A DNA stretch of 64,000 bases, taken from positions 35,462 to 99,461 of the forward strand of contig HF991816.1 in assembly GCA_000431535.1 (NCBI GenBank). The letters run 5' to 3'. The notes under the pieces were generated by a model. It was not told where the DNA came from. It made no database searches and worked only from the letters and a program-made list of their open reading frames with translations. Both the position numbers and the translations under genes were made by a program. Within the stretch, counting starts at the first letter, position 1. The number at the start of each line of letters is the position of its first letter. Source of the stretch: Clostridium sp. CAG:678 (GTDB taxonomy: Bacteria > Bacillota > Clostridia > Oscillospirales > Acutalibacteraceae). Shown piece by piece: positions 18,903-31,220 of the stretch.

Positions 18903-19908
18903 TCCACTCACCAGCCCTTTCCGAAATATACGCAGCAATCAGATCCGCCGTTGCCTCAACGTCTTTTACATCAATAACTTCAGACGGCGTATGCATATAC
19001 CGAAGCGGTATAGAAATCAGACCACATTTCACTCCGCTTTTTGAAACAGTGATCACATCGGCATTTGTGCCTGTTTTTCCGTTCATAATTTCTTTTTGAT
19101 ACGGAATATGATTTTTTTCCGCGCACTTTACCAAAGAGCGGGAAATCTCTTGATCCAACACCGGCGAAAAGCCGATCATAGCGCCGCCGGAAACCATGCC
19201 GCAGTCCTCTTTGCTGCACTGCGGCGAATAGCCGAAAGACACATCCACGCAGATTGCCTCATCCGCATCAACGGAAAAGGCACCGGCCGTGGCACCTCGG
19301 GTGCCAACTTCCTCCTGTGCAGAAATCATAACCGTAATCTTTGCCGGAATCTTCTTTAACCTGTCAAGAGTAAGAAGGAGAGACGCTACACCGCACCGGT
19401 CATCCAGGCAGTTGGAGACGACTTTACTGCCGCAGAGTTCATCAAATTGATGATGAAACAGAATTCTGTCCCCCGGCTCAACCAATTTTTCCGCTTCATC
19501 CTTGCTAAAGCCGATATCCACGGCAAGGTCAGATATATCGTTAACCTTTTTTTCTTTATTCGATCTCAGATGCGGCGGAACGGAACAAATCACGCCGCGG
19601 AGCCGGCGCTTTCCAAGCACGGTTACTTCACTCGCCGGCAGAAAGCGCCTGTCCACACCACCGCTTGCGGAAAATTTCAGAAATCCGTCATCCGTTATCG
19701 AAGTTACGATCAGACCGATCTCGTCCATATGCGCGTCAAGCAAAAAATGCGGACCCTGCCCGAATGTGCAGAATATATTTTTCATGCCGTCCGTTCGCAC
19801 TTCGCCATACTGTTCCAAAATCGTTCTCAAATCATTGTGCAGCGCGTCTTCACAACCGGAAAGCGCGCCAGCAGCCGTTAATTTTTTTAAAAGTTTCAGA
19901 GTATCCAT
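18895..19908 (-). CDS. M42 family metallopeptidase (second of two)
   Basis: Second M42 peptidase, 337 residues, clearly related to but diverged from its neighbour. The ligands are in DAHMDEIGLI, CLDDRCG, AQEEVGTRG, CVDVSFG and RYMHT. The stretch that reads GGNDAGA in the first copy is GTNADVI here. Start ATG at 19908 shares one base with the murD stop (TAATG). The pair follows murD in a long operon; use of released peptides is possible, but no link to the wall is shown by the sequence. Confidence 0.93.
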   Translation of the reverse strand: MDTLKLLKKLTAAGALSGCEDALHNDLRTILEQYGEVRTDGMKNIFCTFGQGPHFLLDAHMDEIGLIVTSITDDGFLKFSASGGVDRRFLPASEVTVLGKRRLRGVICSVPPHLRSNKEKKVNDISDLAVDIGFSKDEAEKLVEPGDRILFHHQFDELCGSKVVSNCLDDRCGVASLLLTLDRLKKIPAKITVMISAQEEVGTRGATAGAFSVDADEAICVDVSFGYSPQCSKEDCGMVSGGAMIGFSPVLDQEISRSLVKCAEKNHIPYQKEIMNGKTGTNADVITVSKSGVKCGLISIPLRYMHTPSEVIDVKDVEATADLIAAYISERAGEWNA

Positions 19909-21338
19909 TATTCTTTAAATCCATTCACAAGTTCTTTAAATCTTCTGCCCCTGTATTCAAACGTTTTAAACTGATCAAATGCCGGGCATGCCGGGCAAAG
20001 GGAAACGATATCCCCGCGCTTTGCGTTTTCTTTTGCAATCATCAGGGCATGTTCCATTGTATCTGTCTTTTCAATGATTAAACCGCTGTTTACATAATTT
20101 TCGTCAGCAACAACGGCATCATAAATCTTACCCGCCGTAGCGCCGTTGAGCACAAGCAGTTTCACTTTTTTTAAAATGAGCGGCACCATCTGGCTCATAT
20201 CATTTCCTTTATCCGAACCGCCGCAAATCATAATGATCTTTTGCTGAAACGCGTTTAGCCCGCTGATCACACGTGAAGGCGATGTGGCGATCGAATCATT
20301 ATAATACCGAACGCCTTTGTATTCACGCACGAATTCTATCCTGTGTTCTACACCGCCGAACGTTTCCGCCACTTTTTTCATATTTTCCGGCGAAACCAGC
20401 CCCCAGACTGCTGTTATTGCAGTGCAGTAATTTTCCACATTGTGCATACCGGGAATTTTAATGACGTCCTTATTAAAAAGAACGGTTTTCTCGCCATTTT
20501 CACAAAAAACGATATTACCGTTTTCATCAAGATAAGCACCGTTTTCAACAGGATGCTTAACGGAAAACTGATACAACCTGCCTCGTACATCGTAACGCAT
20601 ATCATGATAGACTCTGCCGCCGATGGAATAATCGCAATCCGCATTCAGCACAGCCTTGGAATCAGCAGACTGGTAAATCAGAATGTTTCGTTTTGCGTCC
20701 ACATACTCGTCCAGGCTGATATGATGATCTTGATGCGTGATCTCAATATTTGTAACAACGGCAACATCAGGCCTGCTGACCATATTTCCCATGGTTAAAA
20801 GCTGAAAAGAAGACAGCTCCACAACTGCGATATCCTGCGCGGTAATCGTTTCCAGTTCCGGCATAAGCGCCTTGCCGATATTGCCGCCGAGATATACATT
20901 TCTTCCCTCAGCCTCCAGCATTTTTGCTATGATCGTTGTTGTAGTTGTTTTTCCGTTAGAACCGGTAACGCCGATGATCTTTGCCGGGCAGAATTTGAAA
21001 AACACTTCCATTTCAGAAGTGACTTTCTGCCCTCTTTCAATACATTCTCCGATCCATGGATTCTGAAACGGCAGTATGCCGTTGGAACGGAAGATCAGAT
21101 CCATATCCGGCAATACGCTAAGGTAATCCTCACCAAGGCTGAATTTTACGCCTTGTTTTTCAAGGCGGGCGCAGATATCCGTGCCGATATAATCCTTATC
21201 CCTTTTGTCACAAGCATACACTTCTATTCCGTGTTTTGCCAACCATTCGGCACAAGGCACATTGGCAACACCCATACCTACAAACGCTACTTTTTTGCCT
21301 TTTAAGGACTCCAGATACGTTTTTACTTCATCCGTCAT
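19908..21338 (-). CDS. murD: UDP-N-acetylmuramoylalanine-D-glutamate ligase
   Basis: Adds D-glutamate to UDP-MurNAc-L-Ala in the cytoplasm during peptidoglycan precursor synthesis. The 476-residue Mur ligase has an N-terminal Rossmann-like UDP-binding part (VAFVGMGVANVPCAEW), the ATP loop GVTGSNGKTTTT near 123, the central HQDHH stretch, and a C-terminal domain with GGSDKGND. The start is the ATG at 21338 (AGAGGTG six bases upstream), not the earlier in-frame ATG at 21371. The gene stands apart from any dcw cluster, next to a membrane protein and ligA. Confidence 0.95.
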   Translation of the reverse strand: MTDEVKTYLESLKGKKVAFVGMGVANVPCAEWLAKHGIEVYACDKRDKDYIGTDICARLEKQGVKFSLGEDYLSVLPDMDLIFRSNGILPFQNPWIGECIERGQKVTSEMEVFFKFCPAKIIGVTGSNGKTTTTTIIAKMLEAEGRNVYLGGNIGKALMPELETITAQDIAVVELSSFQLLTMGNMVSRPDVAVVTNIEITHQDHHISLDEYVDAKRNILIYQSADSKAVLNADCDYSIGGRVYHDMRYDVRGRLYQFSVKHPVENGAYLDENGNIVFCENGEKTVLFNKDVIKIPGMHNVENYCTAITAVWGLVSPENMKKVAETFGGVEHRIEFVREYKGVRYYNDSIATSPSRVISGLNAFQQKIIMICGGSDKGNDMSQMVPLILKKVKLLVLNGATAGKIYDAVVADENYVNSGLIIEKTDTMEHALMIAKENAKRGDIVSLCPACPAFDQFKTFEYRGRRFKELVNGFKE

Positions 21339-21348
21339 TCTAACACCT

Positions 21349-22182
21349 CTAATGCGCATAAAATGTACCATTCAGGTAATCTTTGATCGTAAAATCTTCC
21401 ATATGTTTTTCAAGTTCTTTCTGGAAAGGAAGAATCTCTTTATATTTCAGCTCTTCGGGAATGGGTACACGGCTGTTCAAAATGTATTCCGCCGTCATCG
21501 CCTGTGTTTTCGTTTGCATATTGCCAAGAAAATAACAATTTTGCTTTTCAGGCTCCGCAATAGCGATAGCGAGCTTTAACTGCTCTTTTTTGCCGAATGT
21601 ACAGATCATCTTAGACAGGGCAACAGCACCATCCTGCGCCTGATCTGTAACAAACACAAGCAGGCAGTTTCCTGCTCTTTTGAGACGGCGGACCGTGAGG
21701 TCATTCACAGCGCAGTCCAGATACGCGAGCACATCGTCTTTGGACAGATCATCCACGCCGCATATATAAAAGAATTCTTTTCTTTTAAAGGCAGTATAAC
21801 TGAATTCAAGTCCATCATACTCTACATTGCTTTCAACGGCAAAACCGTCATTTTTTAATTTATCAAAAAGGTTGCCAAGATATTCTTCCGGCGCGGCGGG
21901 ATCGCCGCTGATCTTATAATAGCCGCAGTCTTTGATCTCATGCTCAATTCTGGTTAAGAACGCATTTGTTTTGCCGTATTTCGAGTAATAGACAAGCGCA
22001 ACGGCAAGACTGGCAACGATCAGCAGATCACTCAAATAACTTAAAACCAGCGCGATCGTTCTGCCCCATTCAGCAGTATAGGGCTGAATGCCGATATAAA
22101 CTACAATATAAACAAGTGTTACAGCCACAAGAATCCTCATTGCCGTAAACAATACCTTCTGTTTTTTTCTGATTTCTTTCAT
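21349..22182 (-). CDS. Conserved membrane protein of unknown function
   Basis: A 277-residue protein starting MKEIRKKQK at 22182, with AGAGGTG upstream. Two hydrophobic segments (about residues 13-30 and 44-66) are followed by a soluble, probably cytoplasmic domain of about 200 residues with no motif I recognise. That domain has several cysteines and ends in a charged helix-rich tail. It lies between ligA and murD, 11 bases before murD. I cannot assign a family; the operon position alone suggests a general housekeeping or wall-related role and this is weak. Confidence 0.7.
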   Translation of the reverse strand: MKEIRKKQKVLFTAMRILVAVTLVYIVVYIGIQPYTAEWGRTIALVLSYLSDLLIVASLAVALVYYSKYGKTNAFLTRIEHEIKDCGYYKISGDPAAPEEYLGNLFDKLKNDGFAVESNVEYDGLEFSYTAFKRKEFFYICGVDDLSKDDVLAYLDCAVNDLTVRRLKRAGNCLLVFVTDQAQDGAVALSKMICTFGKKEQLKLAIAIAEPEKQNCYFLGNMQTKTQAMTAEYILNSRVPIPEELKYKEILPFQKELEKHMEDFTIKDYLNGTFYAH

Positions 22183-22222
22183 AATCACCTCTGCCTTTCC
22201 GTGAACCGGAGAATACACACGT

Positions 22223-24262
<2,040 letters not shown>

Positions 24263-24278
24263 TTAGGTATTTAACCTT

Positions 24279-24308
24279 AAAAAGAAAAGACGGGATTCCC
24301 CGCCTTTT
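24279..24308 (-). terminator. Rho-independent terminator of the tyrS operon
   Basis: On the minus strand a ten-pair stem (AAAAGGCGGG with CCCGTCTTTT, one wobble) and a four-base loop, then a T-rich run. It lies directly after the tyrS stop and closes the dxs-tyrS unit. Confidence 0.88.
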
Positions 24309-24311
24309 GCT

Positions 24312-25535
24312 TTATAAAACGAATTTTCTGTAAACCTTTTTGCCTTTTCTGATGATCACGCCGTTTTTCAGTTCTTCACCTGCAACAGAGGCATATGGAT
24401 CCGTGATCTTTTCGTTATTTACGGTAATACCACCCTGCTGAACGAGTCTTCTGCCCTCGCCCTTAGACTTGATCATGCCGCCTTTCAACATAAGATCAAT
24501 CACGCCCACTGAGCCGTTTTCATCCAAATCCGAATCTTCAACCGTTGTTGACGGCATATCGGAATCATCCGCTCCGCCGCCGAAAAGCGCCTTGGCAGCA
24601 GTTTGTGCCTTAACAGCATCGTCTTCGCTGTGAACAAGTTTCGTCAGTTCAAAAGCCAGTTTTTCTTTAGCGGCATTGAGTTCGGCGCCTTCAAGTTTTT
24701 CATATTCAGCAATCTCTTTCAAAGGCATGAATGTAAGAAGTTTCATGCACTTGATAACATCTGCGTCATCCACATTGCGCCAATACTGGTAAAACTCATA
24801 AGGCGTGGTTTTTTCAGGATCAAGCCACACTGCGCCTTTCTGCGTTTTGCCCATTTTTTTGCCCTCTGAATTGGTAAGCAGCGTAATGGTCATCGCATCC
24901 GCATTGCCGTTCAGTTTTTTCCGAATAAGCTCCATACCACCGATCATATTGGACCACTGATCGTCGCCGCCAAACTGCAGATTACAGCCATATTTCTGAT
25001 AGAGCGCATAAAAATCGTAACTCTGCATGATCATATAGTTAAACTCAAGAAAAGAAAGCCCGCGCTCCATACGCTGCTTATAACATTCAAAGGTAAGCAT
25101 ACGGTTTACGGAAAAACAGGAACCGACTTCCCGCAAGAGTTCAATATAATTCAGGTCAAGAAGCCAATCCGCGTTATTGACCATAAGCGCTTTACCGTCA
25201 GAAAAATCTATAAATTTGGACATCTGCTTTTTAAAACAGTCGCAGTTGTGCTGAATCGTTTCCACAGTCATCATCTGGCGCATATCCGTTCTGCCGCTTG
25301 GGTCGCCGATCATCCCCGTTCCGCCGCCAATGAGCGCGATCGGTTTGTTGCCGGCTTCCTGCAATCTTTTCATGAGCGTAAGCGCCATAAAATGACCAAC
25401 GTGAAGAGAATCAGCAGTTGGATCAAAGCCGATATAAAAGACCGCTTTTCCGTTATTTACAAGATCTCTGACACGTTCCTCATCCGTTACCTGCGCGATC
25501 AGCCCGCGTTCACGCAGTTCTTCATAAATTCCCAT
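24312..25535 (-). CDS. tyrS: Tyrosyl-tRNA synthetase
   Basis: Class I synthetase charging tRNA-Tyr, 407 residues. It shows [15 protein letters not shown] with the HIGH motif as HVGH near 48, the tyrosine-binding region, the KMSKS loop in the form KKMGKT near 233, and a C-terminal S4 RNA-binding domain ([10 protein letters not shown]). The ribosome site AGGAGG lies within the end of recN and the genes overlap by 14 bases. I see no T-box leader, which fits transcription as part of the upstream operon and not as a separate amino-acid-controlled gene. Confidence 0.97.
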   Translation of the reverse strand: MGIYEELRERGLIAQVTDEERVRDLVNNGKAVFYIGFDPTADSLHVGHFMALTLMKRLQEAGNKPIALIGGGTGMIGDPSGRTDMRQMMTVETIQHNCDCFKKQMSKFIDFSDGKALMVNNADWLLDLNYIELLREVGSCFSVNRMLTFECYKQRMERGLSFLEFNYMIMQSYDFYALYQKYGCNLQFGGDDQWSNMIGGMELIRKKLNGNADAMTITLLTNSEGKKMGKTQKGAVWLDPEKTTPYEFYQYWRNVDDADVIKCMKLLTFMPLKEIAEYEKLEGAELNAAKEKLAFELTKLVHSEDDAVKAQTAAKALFGGGADDSDMPSTTVEDSDLDENGSVGVIDLMLKGGMIKSKGEGRRLVQQGGITVNNEKITDPYASVAGEELKNGVIIRKGKKVYRKFVL

Positions 25536-27213
25536 TTATATTATCCTCCTGTGCATTGTTCAGCATTTCCTCCGCGCTTTCCAGCAGGGCATCCGTAATA
25601 TGCAGGCCGCCCATAATGCGCGCAAGTTCATATTTTCTTTTCTCGTGATCCAGCGGCGTAACATTCGTATATGTTCTGCCGTTTTCAAAATCCTTTGCGA
25701 TCAGAAAATGTTCATCCGCAAAAGCGGCGATCTGCGCGGAATGCGTAACAGTTATAACCTGTGTATTTTTGGAAACTTCTTTCAGTTTCAAACCTATTTT
25801 TCCGCTTGCCCTGCCGGACACGCCTGTATCAATCTCATCAAAGATCAAAGTATCAACTGTATCATTATAGGCGATTATATTCTTGATTGCAAGCATGATT
25901 CGCGAAAGTTCACCGCCGGATGCGATCTTGGCCAAAGGTTTCGGCGGTTCTCCCGGATTGGTTGAGATCAGAAACTCAATTTTATCCGTACCCGTTGAAG
26001 AAAGAATACCTTTTTCAAAATCAACTATAAAGCGGATTTTCGGCATGTCCAAAAATTCAAGCTGCGCTTTAACATCGCTTTCAAATTTTAAAGCGGTTGT
26101 CTTTCTTAGATCTGAAAGTTTTTCGGCAAGTTCTTCTACTTGATCAAGGGCGGAATCATATTCCTGTGTCAGCCTTTCCAGTTCTTCCTCATCCGTATGG
26201 ATCAGCGTTCTCTGCTTTTTTGCCTCTTCAAGACTTTTCAGCATATCCGCCTCTGAAGAACCATATTTTTTCCCAAGCCTGTAAAGAAAATCAAGCCGCT
26301 CCTCAATTCGCTCTTTTTCATTAGGGTCAAAATCAAGCGACTGGGCAGCATTTTCAACAAGCCCCTTTACCGTTTCCAGCTCATCGTCAATATTTTGCAG
26401 CAGCGAATACGCTTTTTCAGTATCCTCAGAAAACGAGGTAAATCTTTCCAGTTCTTTTGCTGCCGAAATCAAAGAGATCTGCGCGCCTGCATTTTCATCA
26501 TCCCCCGCAATGACGGTCAACAGCGAACGATATGCCGCAAGCGCTTCATCAGCGCTGTCCAGCGCCTTTTTACGAGTTGACAAACATTCAATCTCGCCCT
26601 CTTTTATATCCGCGTCTTCCAATTCTTTGATCTGAAAATCCAAAAGTTCTGTGCTGTTATCATTTTTTTCCGCCTGCGCTGTTAATTGTTTCAGCCGGCG
26701 GCGAATGTGAATGAAAGCGGAAAAAGCGGCTTTATACTGCTCTAACAGCATATTGCCGCCTGAAAGCATATCTATAAACTGATAATGGTATTCCGGATTT
26801 AAAAGGGACTGACTATCATGCTGACCATGGATATTTACAAGTGTACCGCCGACTTCACGAAGAACGGAAACCGTAGCGGCATGCCCGTTTATACGGCACT
26901 GAGATTTACCGTCTCTGCTGATACGTCTGGTCAGCAAGAGTGAATCATCCTCCTCCGCTGAAAAACCCAGATCATTCAGTTTTGCTTTGACTGCCGGGTT
27001 GATCTCCGTAAACAGAGCAGATACAAACGCATAGTCAGAACCGCTGCGAACCAGTTCTCTGGAAGTCCGCTCACCAAGTATGGCGTTTATGGAATCCACA
27101 ACAATGGATTTACCGGCGCCCGTTTCACCGGTCAGCACATTAAAACCGGACGAGAACTCGATCCGCGCCTTTTCAATTACTGCAATATTTTCGATATCAA
27201 GGGTTTTTAACAT
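25522..27213 (-). CDS. recN: DNA repair protein RecN
   Basis: SMC-like ATPase that acts early at double-strand breaks. The 563-residue protein has Walker [10 protein letters not shown] at 29-37, a long coiled-coil middle (about 150-370), the ABC signature [12 protein letters not shown] near 440 and Walker [13 protein letters not shown] near 470. It starts at 27213, with GGAGAAAG upstream, overlapping argR by 17 bases. The order argR-recN behind tlyA and nadK is conserved in Firmicutes. Confidence 0.96.
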   Translation of the reverse strand: MLKTLDIENIAVIEKARIEFSSGFNVLTGETGAGKSIVVDSINAILGERTSRELVRSGSDYAFVSALFTEINPAVKAKLNDLGFSAEEDDSLLLTRRISRDGKSQCRINGHAATVSVLREVGGTLVNIHGQHDSQSLLNPEYHYQFIDMLSGGNMLLEQYKAAFSAFIHIRRRLKQLTAQAEKNDNSTELLDFQIKELEDADIKEGEIECLSTRKKALDSADEALAAYRSLLTVIAGDDENAGAQISLISAAKELERFTSFSEDTEKAYSLLQNIDDELETVKGLVENAAQSLDFDPNEKERIEERLDFLYRLGKKYGSSEADMLKSLEEAKKQRTLIHTDEEELERLTQEYDSALDQVEELAEKLSDLRKTTALKFESDVKAQLEFLDMPKIRFIVDFEKGILSSTGTDKIEFLISTNPGEPPKPLAKIASGGELSRIMLAIKNIIAYNDTVDTLIFDEIDTGVSGRASGKIGLKLKEVSKNTQVITVTHSAQIAAFADEHFLIAKDFENGRTYTNVTPLDHEKRKYELARIMGGLHITDALLESAEEMLNNAQEDNINGNL

Positions 27214-27661
27214 TTATAACTTTCTCCAAATTTGAAGTGAAAACACGTGCCGCCTTTTCGTTTCCGCACAGCACAAAGATCGTATCGTCCCCGGCAATGG
27301 TGCCCAAAACTCCGATCCACCTGGCAGAATCGATTGCCGCGCAAACCGCCCCGGCAGTGCCGGAACAACATTTGATGCAAACCATATTTACAGCATATTC
27401 CACGCTGATAATAGATTCATTTAAGATTCCGCTCATTCTGAAATCCGATTCGCCGCGCTGATCTCTTACTCCCGTTGAGTAAACGTAACGGCCCTCTTCG
27501 GAAAGTTCTTTCACAAGGCGCAGTTCTTTAATATCCCGGGAAATCGTTGCCTGCGTAACATCAAAGCCGCTCTCTTTCAAATATGCCTGCAATTCTTCCT
27601 GCGTTTCGATCTTATATGTTCCGATCAGTTCAATTATTTTTGCGAGCCTTCTTTTCTTCAT
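27197..27661 (-). CDS. argR: Arginine repressor ArgR/AhrC
   Basis: Arginine-sensing DNA-binding protein of 154 residues that forms hexamers. The N-terminal winged helix reads KIIELIGTYKIETQEELQ and TQATISRDIKELRLVK, typical of the family, and the C-terminal domain keeps GTIAGDDTIFVLC, where the GTIAGDDT aspartates bind arginine. GAGAGG stands ten bases before the ATG. It lies 3 bases after nadK and overlaps recN. Its targets cannot be seen in this window; no ARG box was located. Confidence 0.95.
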   Translation of the reverse strand: MKKRRLAKIIELIGTYKIETQEELQAYLKESGFDVTQATISRDIKELRLVKELSEEGRYVYSTGVRDQRGESDFRMSGILNESIISVEYAVNMVCIKCCSGTAGAVCAAIDSARWIGVLGTIAGDDTIFVLCGNEKAARVFTSNLEKVINVKNP

Positions 27662-27664
27662 AAA

Positions 27665-28522
27665 CTATGAGCCTCTCTCAATGATCTTTTTTTTCACGAT
27701 CTGATAAAAATTATCCGGTTTCACCTTAATCAGTTTGGCTTTATAATCCGATAAAGAAACCGATACAATACAATCTTGATCTATTTCTACCGGTTCTTCG
27801 CCGTCACAGGTAAGGATGGCGTTATTGGATACATCGCTTCTTACAGAGATGTTCAGCGTAAACTTGGAATTCACAACGATACTTCGGTCCATAAGCGAAT
27901 GCGGGCATATGGATGTGATTACAAAGCAATTCAGATCCGGACTTAAGATCGGCCCGCCTGCGGCAAGCGAATATGCCGTGGAACCAGTTGGCGTTGAAAT
28001 GATAACGCCGTCCGCGCGCACACGGAGCATATCCGCCTTATCTGACTTGATATCAATATCGATCAGGCGGGCAAAATCGCCTCTTGAAAGGACTGCGTCA
28101 TTCAGGCAGTGGCTGGTACTGATGATTTTTCCGTTTTTAATAACGGAAGCCTCCAGCATGATTCTTTCATCCACTGCATATTCACCTTTTAAAACACTTT
28201 CCAAAAGGGAAAGTTCATTTCTTTCCACTGCGCTTAGGAAGCCCAGCCTGCCGCCGTTGATGCCAAGAGCAGGTTTCCCGTTAACAGCCGCGTTTTTCGC
28301 AACTTTCATGGTAGTGCCGTCTCCGCCGAGCACAACTGCGATATCGCACGCCTTATACATATCCGACTCGGTCATAAAACTACAGTTACCGCCCGAAAAA
28401 CTGGTGGTGTATTTTTCATTAAACACCACTTTGTTCTGCTGCCCGGAAAGCATTTTTGACACTTCCTGCGCAAGCGCGCGAACATCTTTTTTATCCAGAT
28501 TGCCGAAAACAGAAAATATCAT
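27665..28522 (-). CDS. nadK: NAD kinase
   Basis: Makes NADP from NAD with ATP or polyphosphate. The 285-residue protein carries VVLGGDGTTMKVA near 65 (GGDGT motif), NGGRLGFLS near 92, and the NAD-binding block TPTGSTAYSLAAGGPI near 175. Start ATG at 28522 has GAGGAA upstream and overlaps the tlyA stop by 4 bases (ATGA). Position between tlyA and argR is typical. Confidence 0.96.
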   Translation of the reverse strand: MIFSVFGNLDKKDVRALAQEVSKMLSGQQNKVVFNEKYTTSFSGGNCSFMTESDMYKACDIAVVLGGDGTTMKVAKNAAVNGKPALGINGGRLGFLSAVERNELSLLESVLKGEYAVDERIMLEASVIKNGKIISTSHCLNDAVLSRGDFARLIDIDIKSDKADMLRVRADGVIISTPTGSTAYSLAAGGPILSPDLNCFVITSICPHSLMDRSIVVNSKFTLNISVRSDVSNNAILTCDGEEPVEIDQDCIVSVSLSDYKAKLIKVKPDNFYQIVKKKIIERGS

Positions 28523-29325
28523 TTTAATTCCTCATGTGATCTGCTGACCACGTCTTGTGCGTTAATTCCGTCAGTGATTTCCGGTGAAACAGCGGACGAT
28601 AGAAACATCAGATACTCAATATTGCCCTCCGGGCCTTTTACCGGTGAATAATCCAGACCCAGAACCGAAAAGCCTGCGTCTACAGCCTCCTGCATTACCC
28701 GGTTCACTACTTCAAGATGGACGGAAATATCTCGGACAACGCCTTTTTTGCCGACTTTTTCCTTGCCGGCCTCGAACTGCGGTTTGATCAGGCATACGGC
28801 TTTTCCGCCCGGTTTCAAGAACTTTTTCAGATTCGGGAAGATCAATTTTAAAGAGATGAACGAAACATCAACACTGGCGAAATCAATTTTATCCGTGATA
28901 TTGGTTTCGTCAACATATCTGAAATTGGTGCGTTCCAGATTGACAACTCTGTCATCACATCTTAATTTCCACGCAAGCTGACCGTAACCGACATCAATGG
29001 AATACACCTTGGACGCGCCGTTCATCAGCATACAATCCGTAAACCCGCCTGTAGACGCGCCGACATCCATGCAGATTTTTCCGCTAATATCTATCGGAAA
29101 GCACTGCATTGCCTTTTCCAGTTTTAAACCGCCGCGGCTGACATATTTAAGCGTATTTCCGCGAACCTCAAGCACATCGTCTTCTTTCAGTTCAAAACCT
29201 GCTTTATCCACTTTCTGGTTATTGACATAGACCTGACCTGCCATAATAACCGCTTTTGCCTTTTCTCTGCTGGGAGCATAGCCCTGTTCAAAGACAGCTA
29301 TATCAAGCCTCTTTTTTTTGCTCAC
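28519..29325 (-). CDS. tlyA: TlyA family 2'-O-ribose rRNA methyltransferase
   Basis: S-adenosylmethionine-dependent enzyme; characterised relatives methylate ribose 2'-OH in 16S rRNA and, in some cases, 23S rRNA. The 268-residue product has an N-terminal S4 RNA-binding domain (RLDIAVFEQGYAPSREKAKA), then a Rossmann methyltransferase with DVGASTGGFTDCML near 84 and later LIKPQFEAGKEKVGKKGVVRD. The start is a GTG at 29325. It overlaps dxs by 23 bases and nadK by 4. Confidence 0.94.
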   Translation of the reverse strand: MSKKKRLDIAVFEQGYAPSREKAKAVIMAGQVYVNNQKVDKAGFELKEDDVLEVRGNTLKYVSRGGLKLEKAMQCFPIDISGKICMDVGASTGGFTDCMLMNGASKVYSIDVGYGQLAWKLRCDDRVVNLERTNFRYVDETNITDKIDFASVDVSFISLKLIFPNLKKFLKPGGKAVCLIKPQFEAGKEKVGKKGVVRDISVHLEVVNRVMQEAVDAGFSVLGLDYSPVKGPEGNIEYLMFLSSAVSPEITDGINAQDVVSRSHEELK

Positions 29326-31159
29326 TCTTTACCACTTCCAAAACGCCCTGCGCATCCAGCCTATATTTTTTAAGCTGTGAACTTACCGGCGCCTGTTTTA
29401 TAAATTCATCATTGACCGCAATGTGGCGGAAATTGACCGAAACGCGGTTTTCCTCCAGTCTGGAAGCAAAACTTTCGCCCACGCTTCCGGTTCGTATACT
29501 TTCTTCAAAGAAAAACACATTTTCCGCATTTTCGGCAAGCATGACGGTTTCATCACTGATTGGTTTGATCTTGTTCAGTTTAATGAGAAACGTATCCTGC
29601 AGCTGTTCATAGGCGCTGTAACATTCGCTGAATTCCCTGCCGTAAGCAACGATACAATTTTTGGCATGAACATCTCCGAACACGGCGGCGTCCTGCTTAT
29701 CATATGTATAATTCTCCGGCATACTTCCCGCTTTTCCGCGCGGATATCTTACGGCAACCGCGCCGGAATCACGATAAATGCCTTTTACAAACATCAGCGC
29801 CATTTCCTCAAAATCCGACGGTGCATAGATCGTTAGATTCGGAACGCTGTTTAAATAAGCCGTATCAAAAACACCCTGATGCGATTCTCCGTCCTCGCCC
29901 ACGAATCCGGCGCGGTCAATTCCGAAAATGACTTTCAGCCCCTGCATAGCCACATCATGAATCAGCTGATCATAGGAGCGCTGGAGAAAAGTGGAATAAA
30001 CGGCAAAAATCGGGATCATGCCGTTTTTGGCAAGGCCGCTTGCAAACGTAACAGCATGCTGCTCCGCAATACCTACGTCAAAAAAGCGCTTCGGGTATTT
30101 TTTTCTGAAATCGGAAAGTCCTGTTCCTTCGGTCATTGCGGCAGTGATACAGCATATTCTGGAATCATTTGCCGCCAGATCACACACAATCTTTCCAAAC
30201 GTGGAGGAAAACGTTTCTCCACTGGCTTTCGGCTCGCCCGTTTCAATATCAAACTGACCGATTCCGTGAAACTGGGTTGGATTTTTTTCTGCCGGGTTAT
30301 AGCCCCTGCCTTTTACTGTGTTCACATGAACCAGAACCGAATGATTATGCGCTTTTGCAGTTTCCAGCGCGGCAACAAGCGATTCAATATCATGCCCGTC
30401 TATCGGGCCGTAATATCTGAAACCAAGATCTTCAAAGAAAGTTGCGTTATGATAAATTCTTCTTCTGAGGCAGCCGTTAAACGCCGTTAAAAATCGGTTG
30501 AGCTGTTTTCCGATCTTCGGAATATGAAACAGGGTTTTTCTGACACCCGATTTAAAGGTGGAATATTTTTTTGAAGTCCTGATATGCGTTAAATGTTTTG
30601 CCATGCTTCCAACATTTTGGCTGATCGACATCTTGTTATCATTCAGGATCACAATAAGATTGCTGTGATTATCGCACGCACAGTTATTGAGCGCCTCATA
30701 AGCAAGCCCGCCTGTGAGTGCGCCGTCGCCGATAACGGCAACCACTTTGCCTTTTTCGTTTTTGATCTGTTTTGCCTTTGCAAGCCCGATTGCCTCGCTG
30801 ACGGAAACACTGGAATGGCCGCTGGAGAAAATGTCGTGTTCGCTTTCATTCGGCCTTGTAAATCCGCTTATGCCGTTTTCCGTTCTGAGCGTGTGAAACT
30901 GCTCTTTTCTGCCGGTGAGAATCTTATGCGTATAGCACTGATGACCCACATCAAAAACGATCTGATCTACAGGACTGTTAAAAACCTTATGGATCGCAAC
31001 CGTCAGTTCCACCACACCCAGGTTGGAGGCGAGATGACCGCCGTTCTTTGAAACGGTGCTGATCATCAGCGCGCGGATTTCCGAGCACAGACGATCCAGT
31101 TCGTCATACGAAAGCTGTTTTAAATCTTTGGGGGAATTTATATGTTCAAGAACAGACAC
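29303..31159 (-). CDS. dxs: 1-deoxy-D-xylulose-5-phosphate synthase
   Basis: Thiamine-diphosphate enzyme that joins pyruvate and glyceraldehyde 3-phosphate, the first step of the MEP isoprenoid pathway. The 618-residue protein has VIGDGALTGGLAYEALNN near 143 (ThDP motif), FDVGHQCYTHKILTGR near 69, the central GIDRAGFVGEDGESHQG, and the transketolase C-terminal domain. The start is a GTG at 31159 with a modest AAAGAG site. It has its own strong promoter (31183-31211) although ispA lies just upstream, so dxs, tlyA, nadK, argR, recN and tyrS can be expressed as one unit. Confidence 0.96.
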   Translation of the reverse strand: MSVLEHINSPKDLKQLSYDELDRLCSEIRALMISTVSKNGGHLASNLGVVELTVAIHKVFNSPVDQIVFDVGHQCYTHKILTGRKEQFHTLRTENGISGFTRPNESEHDIFSSGHSSVSVSEAIGLAKAKQIKNEKGKVVAVIGDGALTGGLAYEALNNCACDNHSNLIVILNDNKMSISQNVGSMAKHLTHIRTSKKYSTFKSGVRKTLFHIPKIGKQLNRFLTAFNGCLRRRIYHNATFFEDLGFRYYGPIDGHDIESLVAALETAKAHNHSVLVHVNTVKGRGYNPAEKNPTQFHGIGQFDIETGEPKASGETFSSTFGKIVCDLAANDSRICCITAAMTEGTGLSDFRKKYPKRFFDVGIAEQHAVTFASGLAKNGMIPIFAVYSTFLQRSYDQLIHDVAMQGLKVIFGIDRAGFVGEDGESHQGVFDTAYLNSVPNLTIYAPSDFEEMALMFVKGIYRDSGAVAVRYPRGKAGSMPENYTYDKQDAAVFGDVHAKNCIVAYGREFSECYSAYEQLQDTFLIKLNKIKPISDETVMLAENAENVFFFEESIRTGSVGESFASRLEENRVSVNFRHIAVNDEFIKQAPVSSQLKKYRLDAQGVLEVVKSEQKKEA

Positions 31160-31182
31160 TCAATCAACTCTTTTCTCTTGAA

Positions 31183-31211
31183 ATAATAGCACTTAACCGT
31201 AAAAAATTCAA
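31183..31211 (-). promoter_or_regulatory. Promoter of the dxs-tyrS unit
   Basis: On the minus strand TTGAAT (31206-31211), a 17-base spacer and TATTAT (31183-31188), 23 bases before the dxs start codon, in the 61-base gap after ispA. Confidence 0.8.
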
Positions 31212-31220
31212 CTTTTGGAA

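Noticed and set aside
27816..28547. 243-codon open frame on the plus strand
   Set aside because: Antisense to nadK, which is a clear match; the product is Ser and Leu rich without motifs.
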